A stretch of DNA of 64,000 nucleotides from NCBI GenBank assembly GCA_030248215.1, contig JASANG010004100.1:236555-300554 (forward strand). The letters are read 5' to 3'. The translations under genes and the position numbers were made by a program. The notes under the pieces are model-generated. The model saw nothing but the letters and a program-made list of their open reading frames with translations, had not been told where the DNA came from and did no database searches. Source of the stretch: Enoplolaimus lenunculus (taxonomy: Eukaryota > Nematoda > Enoplea > Enoplida > Thoracostomopsidae). Shown here piece after piece: positions 1-11,900 of the stretch. How positions within the stretch are numbered: the first letter of the stretch is position 1; each line of letters begins with the position of its first letter.

Positions 1-130
1 ATGAGCATATTCCTAAGCCTAAGCTTAAGAACAAGCCTAAGCCAAGCAAAAATAGAATTAGTCTAAAACATAAGCTTACTTTTTTCTAGTCCCGCAGAAA
101 AACGTTCCGCTCCTTATCTTTACATGGGCC
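1..130. mobile_element. TIR-A element, partial (cut by window start)
   Basis: The right end of a TTAGGC-core element. Runs of CCTAAG are followed by a conserved block ending in TTTACATGGGCC. The left end lies outside the window. A further remnant with TTAGGC-like hexamers lies at about 500-560, next to a short hairpin at 481-499. Confidence 0.7.
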
Positions 131-675
131 TACAAATCTATGTTACATTTTACTGTACTGCACAAACAACATGAGTTCTATGAAATTCAAGCAGGTACCG
201 CTTCATTAATCTATATCGCATCACAACTTTCCACATATAATAAACATCCAAATCCTTTTTATTAAGCTTCAGCCCCATAAAATAAGTTAATGGGAAGGTC
301 ACTTCGAGGGTCGGAAAGAAACTAATACAATCGCAATCCGCGCTGTCGGTACGGCTCCGGAACCATTGCTTTACCATACGGTAATGATTGATATAAAACA
401 AAAATTCCACAACTGTAGCGATACTATCGAACGGTATACAGCGAATGGATAATAACATTTTACTGTACATTATAAAAAAATCGGAAAAATATTCCGATTT
501 TATAAGCTTAAGCTGTAGACTAATTTTTCTTTAGGCTTCGGCTTAGGCTTGGCTTAAGTATAAGGTCATTTTTACACTTAGACTTATGTTCAAACATGCA
601 TATACTACTGTGACGGCTCTGCTTTATATATTGACCAAATATTTTTCACAAATTTTCTAACGTAATTGCTTACAG

Positions 676-3623
676 GTGACTACTATCATCAGCATCATCC
701 TACGCAAGACTATGAATACGCTTACGAATATGCGTATCCTTCAGAGTTGCCGTTGAATCCAAAACATTCCGCTCATCATCAACATCACAATTATAACCGA
801 GACGACGGATCGAAATCTCGTAGTCCGTGGAAATTTCGGCAAAACAATCGTAAAACTTCGCGTCATCAACCTGAATCACATAAACCGACTCAAACTGACA
901 AATATTTCAATTTGAATTGGCGAAATAATCTTGAAACGCAAGCAGTTGTCGTCGGCGAAAACAAGGCGCCTCAAAATGGTGTCTTATTCAGCTCAAATTC
1001 GCATCAACCAATCGATGATGATCACCGAACATCTGGAATGCGAACATCAAAATTTTTTGGCGAAAGTCTTGCGGCAAATAACATTGATGGCAACGAAGAC
1101 GGTGCGATATTGTCGTCTCACAGAGAGTTTACTCCCGGTGCCATCTCCAATTCGAGTTCTCATAGCAGCTTTTTGCCTCCATTACCACATGGATCTCGAT
1201 CAGTTCCCGTGGCCACTGCACATAATTTTCAAAAATCGCCAAATCACTTATGGAACTTCAACAATGTCAAACCAACAGGTATATCTGATGTATCAAGCGG
1301 TACTGGTGTAACAAATAACGAAGAGTTTGCAGCGCACGTGCCAAAGCAGTTGAGATTAAACCAGTCTTCAGGCGGTGAACAATTTGATGAAGATTACAAA
1401 AATATTGCGAACAACACGTGGAATTACGCCAACAAAATTAATCCAGGGATAATCCACGGACATCAAACCACAAATAGTTTCAATAATTGGTTATATCCAG
1501 ACCTTGACGGAGTCAGATCGTACAGAACTTTACCGAAAACCCTGGCGCAAAGCGAAGAAGAAGAAGAAAACGCAAATCACGCAGAACACAACGAACATTA
1601 CACGCTGGCGGCGTCTGTTTTGAATCAACCAAAAACCGCATGGTCAATGTCGTCGAAACATATACGAAAACTGGATCAAATTTCATCGACCGACGACACT
1701 TCTCATTGGTGGAATACAGCAGAAACTCATCAGGAACACAAACAGGATGGAAACGGCAGAAACCAGAGTCAGAATGACAGGATCGCCGTTGACAGCGAAG
1801 AGCCGAACGGACCACTCAGTACGAAAATATCACAAAACAATTGGCGGACAAATACAGAGCAAAATGATCGCGAAAAAGGCCGAACGGAAACAAACGACTG
1901 GCGACAACAGTTAGAAAGTCAATCAGTACCAGTTGACTCAACAAAAGTGCAATGGGCGCTCGATAAAAACATAGAATTGAATCCTTGGTTAAGTCAACCG
2001 AAAACAAACCCTGCAGCGATCATCAAACCGTATCCGAGTTCGTCGTTTCAAATCCCGACGCAAAAATTCGACAACAGTCAGACAGCAACGCCGATGCATG
2101 CAAATCGACAAATTGACCACACGAGAACAGTTGCCACGAAACAAAACCTTGACGAACATTATTTAAAACCGCTTTGGAACGAAAATTTACCATCGCCGAG
2201 CAGTAATTGGGAACAGCTTCGAACGCTTGAAACATACGTCAATGGCAATCGACGTATTTCTACTATTAAACCGTACGACTTAATTCCTGCGAGCTCACGC
2301 AATAACGCCGCCGGGGGCATTGCAGACGACAGTCAAACCAGTTCAAAAAACAACTTGAATACCGGTAACGTTATACAACCGTCAGTTCTAAATAGTGAAG
2401 ATCCTGAAGCAAATTGGCACCAAACCCTGCAGTCCGAAGCAGATGTTATAAGTCCTAGTAGCGACGTGTGGAAACACTCGCTGAACGATCTCCCGGCGCA
2501 AAAACAGATAAGCAGATTATTTTCGAATACTCCACAAACAGACGACAGCAATAAATCACGACAACAAGTTGAGAACGAAGATTTTAGCGATTGGAATATC
2601 GGAATGAAACCTCGAGCAAATACGTTTGCAAACGCACACAGTATGCTTGAGAAGAAAATTAAAACACTACAAGTTGCACAATCGATTGACTCTGGATCCG
2701 TAACGCAACAAAACGAAAAACAATCTCATGTTCCAAGAACGGTAGCAGCAAACTCGTGGGAACAACATTTGATCGCAACTAAACCGGAAACTTCCGTTTC
2801 GATGCCAGGTGTCCAGACGTCCGTACCCATTCAAATTACTAGCGCATGGGAAAGCCATTTGTCGTCTGCAAGTCGTCCGACTGGTTGGCTTGATTTGCAG
2901 TCGAGAAACGTTCCACATATTGTGGATCGGCAGAATCTAACTCCGTGGGAACAACATTTTTCACGAAACTACTCCAGAAGCGGTGGTGGCGAGATCGAAA
3001 CCGCCGAAGGCAGTTTATCCGGTCACAGAGTTGTTCCGGTAGGAGCCGAAGCGAACGTTGATTTGATTAACGCAAGCCTGCGGTCAAAAACGATCACTGG
3101 AATGATTGAAGGAATCGATTACGAACCAGCGTCTTGGAACACTGCTGCCGCCGTCAAAGGTCCTAGCAGAAAACAACCCAAATCGCCAATTCGGCATTCT
3201 AAATTTCCGAAAGACGCAAAACCACCATCAAATCGTACAGATGCATCTAAGTTGAACTCTTCAAACTCGGCGAAATATATTCAAAAACTGGACATCCTAC
3301 AACGTATAAGTAATTCGACCAGCAATATTCCGCGTAAGGTAACAAAACCGCGTATAGTCATCAAAACATCGGTTGAGAAAACACAAAAATTCTGGTCGCC
3401 AAAATCAGGATCGCCTTGTGCCGTTAAACGTAGTCAGTCGTGGCCTGATTATACCAACAATCGACAGTTTTTCAAATGTATTGCGTCTACGAAAAAAGCA
3501 ACCAAATCGCCGGGCGAAGAAAAATCAACCCAACGTAATCACATTGGCGGCACGTGGACCCTTTATATGTGCCCAATTAATGCCGTGTATGATCCATTTG
3601 AGAAGATATGTAAGAAAATGTAA
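676..3623 (+). CDS. Terminal exon of a large Trp-motif protein with C-terminal chitin-binding type 2 domain
   Basis: A single open exon of about 980 codons, by far the longest coding stretch here. It begins at a 3-prime splice site (TTGCTTACAG at 666-675), not at a start codon, enters in phase 2 and ends at TAA 3621-3623. Upstream exons must lie in the first 600 bases or outside the window. Most of the protein is low complexity (Asn, Gln, Ser, His, Thr) and looks disordered. It carries about 19 short Trp motifs, clearest as NSWEQHL, SAWESHL, TPWEQHF and SNWEQL. The last 75 residues fit a peritrophin-A/CBM14 fold: Cys, WPDY, FFKC, then CP, YDPFEKIC. Only four of the usual six cysteines are present. 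The likely role is a secreted matrix, cuticle or eggshell component that binds chitin. ATTAAA at 3699 is a possible polyadenylation signal. The chitin-binding call rests on pattern recognition only. Confidence 0.75.
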
Positions 3624-4029
3624 AGATAACAAACGGTTGTTGAAAAACCAAAACAAGATAACGATAAAAACCTCTTGCATACTTACCATACATTTACGAT
3701 TAAAGCTTTAAGTATGAATCAACGGTGAGGCAATGGCTTAAGTAAGTCTTCCTAATCCTAAGTTTACACCTTTAGCATGGAAGCGTACAACAACCCAATG
3801 ATGGAAAATTCTTCGCGTGGTTCCACCACAACCGTATTTCTGTTATATACGTTCCCATTGTGACCGGTAATGTAAAGCCGAAGTAGAAGTTTTATTTGCT
3901 TTCTCGTGTGCCTTGAGGTGATTCTGCAAGTAAGCAGCATGAAAACGTACCTTCATTGTTAGTTATCGCAATAACAACTTCCGTACTTTATCGAAAATTA
4001 ATAAAATTATTAATCCCGGTGTGAAGCCA

Positions 4030-4243
4030 CACTGCAAAAAATGGTGAGACAAATTGACTCTCTCCGAAATAGGCTCTACGGGGCTACACAAACTGAGTCA
4101 AATTCGACTCCGCCAGAGTCAAACATGCGACCCAGTGAATCGAATTTGACTCTGCCGGAGTCGAATTTTGTCTCAATTTGTGTAGTCCCATAGAGCCTAT
4201 TTCGGAGAAAGTCAATTTGACTCACCATTTTTTGCTGTGCAGT
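4030..4243. mobile_element. TIR-C palindromic MITE
   Basis: An almost perfect inverted repeat. Both ends carry CACTGC followed by a CCATTTTTT/AAAAAATGG block, and the interior is rich in GAGTCAAATTCGACTC-type palindromes. Other copies are flanked by TA, as in Tc1/mariner-type elements. Confidence 0.75.
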
Positions 4244-4411
4244 ATTTCGTTTTTTACGAGGCTAAAGTGCGCTGGCATTTTACAACTAAAATTTTGTCTA
4301 ATTTAAAAATTGGAATTTCGAACTAAATTTTGAATTTCGATATTTAAATCGGCGATACCAAGTTTTACACTTGTATTTTAGTGGTGAGACATAAGTGTTG
4401 TAAGACACAAG

Positions 4412-4721
4412 TGCCCATGTAAACATCAGGGGCGGGACGTTTTTCTGTGGGACCGCAATAGAGTAAGCTTAAGGTTTAGACTAATTTTATCGCCTGGCTT
4501 AGGCTTAGGCGTAGGCTTAGGTTTAGGAATATGCTCATTCTTACGCTTAGGCTTAGGTTTAGGTTTAGGAATATGCTCATTCTTACGCTTAGGCTTCGGC
4601 TTAGGCTTTTAGGCTTAGGAATATGCTTATAATACTGTTCCGTCCCAGTTCTTTACATTGGCCGACACAAGTTAGGAATATGCTTATAATACTGTTCCGT
4701 CCCTGTTCTTTACATTGGCTG
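4412..4721. mobile_element. TIR-A element with duplicated right end
   Basis: TTAGGC-core element. The last 40-odd bases (ATATGCTTATAATACTGTTC onward to the terminal TIR plus adjoining GACACAAGT) occur twice in tandem, at about 4620-4672 and 4675-4729. Confidence 0.75.
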
Positions 4722-5112
4722 ACACAAGTATCACTATTTTGCAAGACACGTTCAAAAACATTTTAGCCTTTTCAGCCTTTTAATAATAGTTTCGTCGATT
4801 TTAAGCGATGGGTATTTTTGTCGCCTTTTTATGTAATTCTTTACTATTGCGTTCAGAATATCGTTCGTTACGCCGTTCAATTAAGTAAAAATTGCTTAAA
4901 ATAGCCCATTTTCAGCGAGATGTTTCGCCAAAAAAATATTACAGCTGAATTTACGAATCGTGTCAAAAATAGAACGCTATTTAAACGTTTCTGGCATTTC
5001 AAATGGCGTGTTAACCCTTTCATCTATATTATTAAAGCTGGTATGCTCCACAAACGTATTTTGCGCAGCTTTCCAACTTTACCACCATGTTTTGAAACAA
5101 AATACAAAGCAC

Positions 5113-5320
5113 GGCCCATGTATAGAACAGGACCGGAACAGTAGTATAAGCAAGCATATTCCTAAGCCTAAGCCTAAGCCTAAGCGTATGGATGAGACTA
5201 TTCCTAAGCCTAAGCCCAAGCCTAAGCCTCAGCCTAAGCAAAATAAATTAGTCTAAAGCTTAAACTGACTCTATTATAGCCCCTCCGAAAAACGATCCGG
5301 CCCTGTTTTATACATTGGCC
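5113..5320. mobile_element. TIR-A element
   Basis: Ends GGCCCATG and CATTGGCC flank a core of CCTAAG hexamers. The flanks CAAAGCAC and CAAAGAAC look like an 8-bp target duplication with one mismatch. Confidence 0.75.
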
Positions 5321-5548
5321 CAAAGAACAGTATATACACATATATGCAAATTAATTTACATAACTATGAATATATACCGATAAACAGGTGCGATGTGTAA
5401 GGTTAAACGCAAAAAAGCATACTGACGCTAGCCTGTAAGAACAAGTAGGGATGCAAATGCTGTATAACTACGTTCACTAGTATGCATTAAGCGGGGTAGC
5501 TATGAAATGAATAGCTTAAAATGCTATCACTTTTTCGGTATTTGTTAC

Positions 5549-5718
5549 GGCCAATGTAAAGAACACGGGCGGAACAGTATTATAAGCATATTCTTAAGCC
5601 TAAGCCTAAGCCTAAGCTTAAGCGTAAGAATGAGCATATTTCTAAGCGTAAGCCTAAACCAAGCAAAAAAATTAGTCTAAAGATTAAAAACGTTCCGCCC
5701 CTCATTTTTACATGGGCC
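5549..5718. mobile_element. TIR-A element
   Basis: GGCCAATGTAAAGAACACGG to TTTACATGGGCC. An exact 8-bp duplication TTTGTTAC lies on both sides, which defines the element ends. Confidence 0.85.
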
Positions 5719-5796
5719 TTTGTTACGACACCTTTCATGATCACGACAAACGTTTTTTCAAACGGGAAAAGCATTTTGTAGTTTTGACACACTTTC

Positions 5797-5901
5797 TCAG
5801 TCAATTTCAATATGCGCTGAATTCGAATGGTATTTAAATTCACGAGAAGCGGAACAGTTGTCGGATTGGCTGCAACACTTTAAATTGTGTGGATTTAATA
5901 T
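5797..5901 (-). CDS. Possible terminal exon of the PAN gene
   Basis: A strong acceptor (pyrimidine tract then CAG) precedes 34 Cys-rich codons (KCCSQSDNCSASREFKY) and a TGA stop at 5797-5799. That frame needs phase 0, but the upstream exon ends in phase 1. The phase-1 frame stops earlier, at 5840-5842. Either an exon is missing between them or this is not part of the gene. Confidence 0.25.
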   Translation of the reverse strand: MLNPHNLKCCSQSDNCSASREFKYHSNSAHIEID

Positions 5902-8900
5902 CTGAAAAAACTGAAAGACAGTTCGGTTTAGTGGCTTCAGAGTCTAACAATAGTTGTATAGATGTAACTAAGCTTACGATTATGAAAATAAAACGTTAAC
6001 CTAAGCCTCACAATAAGCTTAGGCTTAGGAAAACAATAACTAGATCTCGGGGGGAAAATTCGCCTTTAATCAAATTAACACTGGCAGAGGCGGATCCAAA
6101 AATTTCTGACGGAGGGGCGGGTTGGCAAATGTTATGAAACGCAAAAATTGTAAGGTAGGTGGTACCTTATCGTTTTATCGCCAAAAATGTTCTGAGGGCG
6201 AAAAATTGTACGTTAGGGACCTTACCATTTTATAACAAAAAATTCTGCATGAAAAATTGTTTCTTACAAAAAATTTTCTGAAGGAAAAATTGCAAGTTTG
6301 GGACCTTACCATTTTAACACAAAAAACTTTCGGATGAGGGGCGTACGCCCCCCTGCCCCTCGTCTGGATCCACTAGTGAACACTGGTGTGCGATTTCATT
6401 CTGAGTGGTACTACAAAAATACGAGTTAAAATTATACATGTATTGGTTAATTTTAGCTTTTATTTACCAGTGATTGAAACATTTTTTCGATTTTTGCGTC
6501 TACCTGCAGCGTATGACAGTATTTTGCGGCGATATTGAACCGAAAAAGTGTCTTTTGGAACCCGTGGCAAACGAGATCGAATTTGACGTCGTAACAGTTG
6601 ACGTTTCAAATACGCTGAAGCTGCCGGGCGTATAATATTGACCGTTGTTGAAGCAGTTAAAGCCCTGTATCTTCTTAAAATGCATGCGCCAAGTTCAAAA
6701 TAGTCAACTATTATTTCAAGTTCACGCGATAACGTATTGCCACTTGTTTCACGGTTTGCTGAGTTAAGTACGCAGTTTCCGTCCGGTTCCTAAGTGTAAA
6801 TTTAATAGGTACATCATACAACTTCATAATTCAAAATTCAAATGTCACATTCTATTTATCATATGATATTCAACAGGACAATTTGGGTATATTACCTCAA
6901 GCATGCACACATTTCAAAATATATCATATGATATTCGCAGACAGTACTCGAATATCATATGATATTTGTGAAGAAAAGATGACCTACACATGATAATAGC
7001 GATCAAATACGAATTTTTGAATATGATATTGGGTACACAAGCGGACAAAATGTTACATAATAGTCTAATAGGGACAAAACGTGTCCCAAGCTGCCCCGGT
7101 TATAACGTGAACCCCGCATGAGTAAAGTTAAAATCTGTAGAGTTAAACAGAAACCATGGCAAGATCAAAGTAATACAAATACAAAACTGCTAAGGCAGCA
7201 ACTACACGTAGTTTATGCGTTTTAAAGTTTTTGTAGACTTCCAACCCTAGAGTTTTCGAATTTGTCTGATTTTGACGTAAGTTAGGATTGTGTCAAGGTA
7301 AGGCTTACGATGTAATGAAGGCATAGACTTAGATTTACACTTTATGTCTGCTTAGGATTAAACTTATTGTATGCTCAAGCTTATGGAGAAATGTACTAGA
7401 GCCCTTTGTATCGTACCCTGAGTCTGAATTAAATAAGTTTGATCTATAAGCTATTAGCAAAATTTTGTGTACACTGCACAAAATGGTTAATCAAATTGAC
7501 TCTCTCCGAAATAGGCTTTTCCGGACTGCACAAACTGAGTCAAATTCCACTCAGCCAAAGTCAAATTCGACTCATCCGAGTGGCTCAACGAGTCGAATTT
7601 AACTCTGGCGGAGTCGAATTTAACTCAGTTTGTTATAGTTCGGAAAAGCCTATTTCTCAAAGTGTCAATTTGACTCACTTTGACTCACCATTTTTTGCAG
7701 TGTAGCTGACCTTAAAATTACAATAAACAATTTTAAGAAGTTTACCTGTGCAAAATACATTGCTGATCGGCATACTTTATTGTACCGTTGGACTGAATTT
7801 GCGCATGCTTCAAGACATTGTTCAAGCGTCGATGTTGTGACAATGTTCTCAGCAAATCCAGTCAATACCATTTGTGGGAATCGGTCAATTTCGTCTGGAC
7901 AATTTACGGCACTTTTTTCTGAAAAATCAAACGATGTTTCACCACCACACAACGATTTTCTTAAAACTTCAAGACTCTGTAAACATTATTAAAATTTTCA
8001 AGACTAAAATGTTTGGAATTACAGATATTAAGCAGTCTAAAAATGCACACAAATTTGTGTCTGAAACGTGCTTTATGATTGAACTATGAATTTTTTATTT
8101 TCATGAAATTATTGATGCAATTTTTGGCCCATTTAAAGGTCATGGGCGGAACGTTTTTCTGTCGGACTAGAAAAGAGTCCGCTTAGCGTTAGACTAATTT
8201 TTTTGCTTGACTTAGGCTTAGGCTTAGTCTTAGAAATATGCTCATTGTTATGCATAGGCTTAGACTTAGGCTTTGGAATATGCTTATGCTACTGTTCTGC
8301 CCCTGTTCTTTACTTTGGTCCGAAATTTTAAGACACAAATGTTTTACTTCCAAGAAATATTTCTGATTTTAATGTATGTAAACGAGTTGTTCCGTGCATA
8401 TTCTTATAGAACGTATATATAAATAATCGAAATTTAGCGGTGTTGGGGTTGAGAAGCGGCTTTCGTAATGCTAAAAGTGAGTTGATTTTAACTCAGAATG
8501 AGTTGAATCACTCAGTCTGAGTAAGGACTATCAGAACTCAGAAATTTGAGCAGATTCAATTCATTCTGAGTTAATAAGTCAACTCACCCAGAGTCAACTC
8601 AACTCAGAGTGTGAATCAACTCAATTCAGACTGAGTTAATGTTTACTGATATTAATTCAGAAACACCTAACTCGCTTGATGAATTGATTAATCAACTCAT
8701 TGAAATTTTCAGTGCACCTTTCTTAGGTTGTAAAATTAAGGATTTTGGTTGAGCTTCAGCTCTCTGTCTTGAAATCAGCGTGGGCAAATTTTGGTTTCAC
8801 ACATTCCTTACCAGACAAGCAACCAAAACCCACAACATGTATACAATACCCCTTCGTTTTTTTAGGTTTAATTCGACACCTGTAGAAAATAATCGATTCT

Positions 8901-11900
8901 ACTTTGCTGTATTAGCCAAATTTGGCCGAAACTCCAAAAACGGAAACTTACGAAGGCATAACTTTTCGTAATATGTAACATCTCTATTCAAACGTAACCG
9001 ACTGGAACCCTTAGGAGCAACTGTATCACCAGACAGGACACAACGCTGCGAACGCGAGTTGTAATCAATGGATCGGCAAACGCTGTTAATTCCACTTATA
9101 ACCTAAATTTTATTTCAGACTCAATCTACGACAATTCGTCGTCCGGCAGCTTGTCGACCGGTATTTCGTCGCCCAACATCGAGTCGAGCATGACGAGTAG
9201 TCGTATTTACTGGCAGACGACAAGTTGTCGGGTCGACGAGTTGTCGGGGACGATGAAATGTCGGACTACAAATTGTAGTGATACCATTTTGAGACATAAT
9301 TTTGTTTTGATATAAACAGAAATTAATTCATTCAATTAAATTTAAGCAAAGACACAGCCGTCGGCGGCTCCGTCAGAGGTCAAACCCTCTCCCTAGCAAT
9401 TTTAATTCAGGGGTATTCCCTGGAGACTCTTCCAGTTCGTAAACACCAAAAGGCCATTATGGTAAAGAACAGGGGTGGATCAGTAGTATAGGTATATTTC
9501 TAAGCCTAAGCCTAAGCGTAAAAATAATCTTATACGTAAGCCTAAGCCTAACCAAAAAATTTGTCCAAAGCTTAAGGTTTACTCTATTCCAGTGTCACGG
9601 AGTAACGGTCCGTTCCTGATCTTTACATGGACCCACCCAAACCCCGTTCGAAAATTGGTGGCGGCGCCTTTCATTTTAAAGTATACTTGGCGACCCAATC
9701 ATAAACTGTTTTCATATAAAGTCAACAATACCATTGGCTGTACTCAGGGCCGGAGTAGCCACAACCCATACCGCCCATTTGGGGGGACCCATCCCTAAAG
9801 GGGCCCCCGCCTTAACCGGTTGAAACAAAAACCGCTTAAGTATTAAAATGCATCTGGTTTCTCGCTCGCGAGTTTGGACGCCCCCATCTTGGAATTTTGG
9901 GAAAGCCCTCACCCTTGCCTGCTCCGGCATTGCCTGTACTCAAAGTGAACATCGCAGCGTTAGGGTAAGAAGCTAATATTAAGGCCAATCTCTACTATTT
10001 TTGTTCATGACAAACGGAAATGCCACAAACACAAAAGTTATATAAGGTAATTGCTAAAAGGCTATCATTGTGAATTGTTGTAGCAGTTAAAAGCATAGCT
10101 TCCACGGCTGGAGTCGCTGCCCAATCCGTGAAAACAGTTCCAACAACGGAAAGAAACCCTATTTTCTTATAAATAAAAAGGTAAATTTAACATCTATTAA
10201 TTTAGAACACAGAAATATACGTTTCCAAGTCAGCAGCTACGCCTAACTCACCCTGTTATCAGTACAATACTGCAAGCATTCGCTCATAGTCAGTCCTGGC
10301 ACCGTAATATCGTCATTGCCGTCTAATTCATACCCAACAGACGTCAGGTATTTCGTGTCAAGTGTCGGCCGGCAGAATGCTAATAAACAACCAATTACTC
10401 TTAAATTCCAATTTGCTCAAATTTAAAACAGTCTTTTCAAACAAAATCCAACCCCATTTCTAGCCGGACCTGTGGCCATGGGGGCCATGGGGACAAAGGA
10501 GGGTAGGCTCACCCCCCGCTGGAAAATAACGGCCCCCTAGAAAATTTTCAACTTTGCTTAGAAGTCATTGAAACACTTGTATGATGCCCGTCCTACAAAA
10601 TTTTATCCCTCCCCCCGCAAGGTGAGCTGGCTACAGCCTGTTTTTAGCGGAAGTAAGTCGATAAGAGCATGAATCATAGCCGTCAAGGTTAAACCACTTA
10701 GCGATGCCAATTTCTCATCTAGGCGTTGGAACCTTGCACGCGTCAACCCGTGTCACAAACATTATTGTAAGCCGTGCTTACGAAAGTTCCAATCAAAACA
10801 AATTATCGTCTACAGTTTTACAATTATTGCGTCAAAGTTTCGGCTAATGCACAGAATAGGGCCGTAAACCAGTAGTGTAAGCATACTCCAAAGCGTAAGC
10901 GTATGTGTATAAATACGAGCGTATAAGTAAACCTAAAGTATAAGCAAAAATTGGATCTTTTCGGTTATCCGCCCCGCAGACGGCGTTCGCTCAAAAATGG
11001 TTGGATTTTGAAATTTTTTGCATATTTGGGCATCTGACGGTCTCTCCTAATGTTTGAGGCGTGCCAAAGCAGATATTTGACAATAACTCGGTAGCCAGAC
11101 GTCTGATTGTGAAAAATTCAACACCTATCGCCTCAGCTCGACTGGCTACGTCGAATGGTTTGTACCTTGTTCTAAATTTTTAACATTTTTGGGTCCCAAG
11201 GGAGGACCTTTTACGACGTTAAAAATCGAATTTTTCAAAAATTCAAATTTCAGATAAAATGATCATGGGAGTCCGTCAGAAGCCCAAATAAGCAAAATCT
11301 TCTTAAAGCCAACCATTTTTGGGCAAACGCCGGCTTAAGGGGGCGGATATCCAAAGAGCCACAAAAATTAGTCTACAGCAAGCTCTATTGCAGTAACGCA
11401 GTACCGCAAAAAATGGTTTCGCCCCTGATCTTTACATGGGCCAGTGCTTAGAATCATGTACGCAAGCTAATTTATACCTTTAAAATGATTCAAAATTTGC
11501 ACGTTATAATAAAGCAAACAAATTTATACAAAACATACTATTATTTGCAGGAGTGACAGGTGAGCTTGTGGTGGTGATAACACTTGACGCAGTTGAAGTC
11601 AAAATAGTTCGATTGCATGTCACAGGCAAATATTCATAGTAGTCCGAGTTAGGATAGTGTACAAGTTTCGCTGGACGCAATGTACCCGTATGCGCATAAA
11701 TATCACAAACGTTATATTTCGAGTTGTATACAATTGATCTGAAACAAACATAAAATATTGCAGCACAACCTATAAAGAGACTGGAAAAATATATCAAACC
11801 ATGCGGCAATCGCGAAAAAGTCAAAGGTTGATTTATAAAGCAATAACAAAAATGACATCGTTTGAGGCAAACAAAACCCGAACCAGTCCCGAAACCGTAT

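Noticed and set aside
666-675. TTG at 666 as start of the large exon
   Set aside because: The sequence here is a splice acceptor (TTGCTTACAG), so the exon begins at 676 and is not the protein N-terminus.
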